DNA of 16,250 nucleotides from JBBSEZ01 sp038239195. Lineage in GTDB: Bacteria; Planctomycetota; Planctomycetia; Gemmatales; Gemmataceae. The notes below the pieces were generated by a model. The model had not been told where the DNA came from, did no database searches, and was given only the letters and a program-made list of their open reading frames with translations. Within the stretch, counting starts at the first letter, position 1. Every line of letters begins with the position of its first letter. Shown one piece after another: positions 16,070 to 16,250 of the stretch. A program made the translations under genes and the position numbers. The stretch spans positions 1 to 16,250 of the forward strand of contig JBBSEZ010000220.1 in the NCBI GenBank assembly GCA_038239195.1. Direction: 5' to 3'.

Positions 16070-16250
16070 TCGGCCCGGCGAGCGCGTTAGAAGGGCGTAG
16101 ACAGTTGCCACGGCAGGAACGCGAGAAGCGAACCTCGCCGATTCACATAGCCCGAAGCCGCACGACAACATCCTCCCTGTCCTCGGGGCCGGCCTCCCCA
16201 GCCCCGTCACCATACGCGCTCACCCGCCGCGGGGCGCGCCCGGCCCCGGG

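Overview
The window is GC-rich chromosomal DNA from a bacterium, most likely a planctomycete close to Gemmata. That placement is inference. It rests on the gene families present (a DUF1573 protein, a TatC with a very long first periplasmic loop, a fused CobA-HemD, a Uma2 protein) and on the style of the intergenic DNA: GTGACAAG-type arrays and several palindrome families I associate with that group. No tRNA, rRNA, CRISPR array, integrase or transposase gene is visible. The genes are mostly housekeeping or common accessory families, and I found no convincing new multi-gene system.

Layout. Positions 1-3793 are on the minus strand: a secreted serine hydrolase followed 16 bp later by a ComF-family phosphoribosyltransferase, then a separate secreted DUF1573 protein with its own candidate promoter. 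From a divergent intergenic region (3794-4004) tatC runs on the plus strand, followed by a fused uroporphyrinogen-III methyltransferase/synthase. Between the two lies a pair of inverted 8-bp repeat arrays that also covers the start of the second gene. Positions 6892-11757 are again minus strand, in transcription order: a phosphodiesterase/alkaline-phosphatase-like protein, a glycogen debranching enzyme (glgX), a VTT/DedA-type membrane protein 29 bp after it, and a 60-residue two-helix membrane protein. metK (S-adenosylmethionine synthetase) is divergent from this group, with a near-consensus promoter. It converges on a Uma2-family nuclease-like gene across two large hairpins. A 659-bp stretch without a convincing gene precedes a GT87-type integral membrane glycosyltransferase.

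Functional links are limited. CobA-HemD consumes S-adenosylmethionine, the product of MetK, but the two genes are not in one operon. glgX and the VTT gene look co-transcribed without an obvious shared pathway. TatC exports folded proteins, but no tatA or tatB is in view.

The most unusual content is non-coding. At least five distinct palindrome or repeat families occupy the intergenic gaps. One 33-bp palindrome occurs twice, in inverted orientation, exactly bracketing the phosphodiesterase gene and supplying its stop codon. That phosphodiesterase also appears to lack several of the metal ligands usual in its family.
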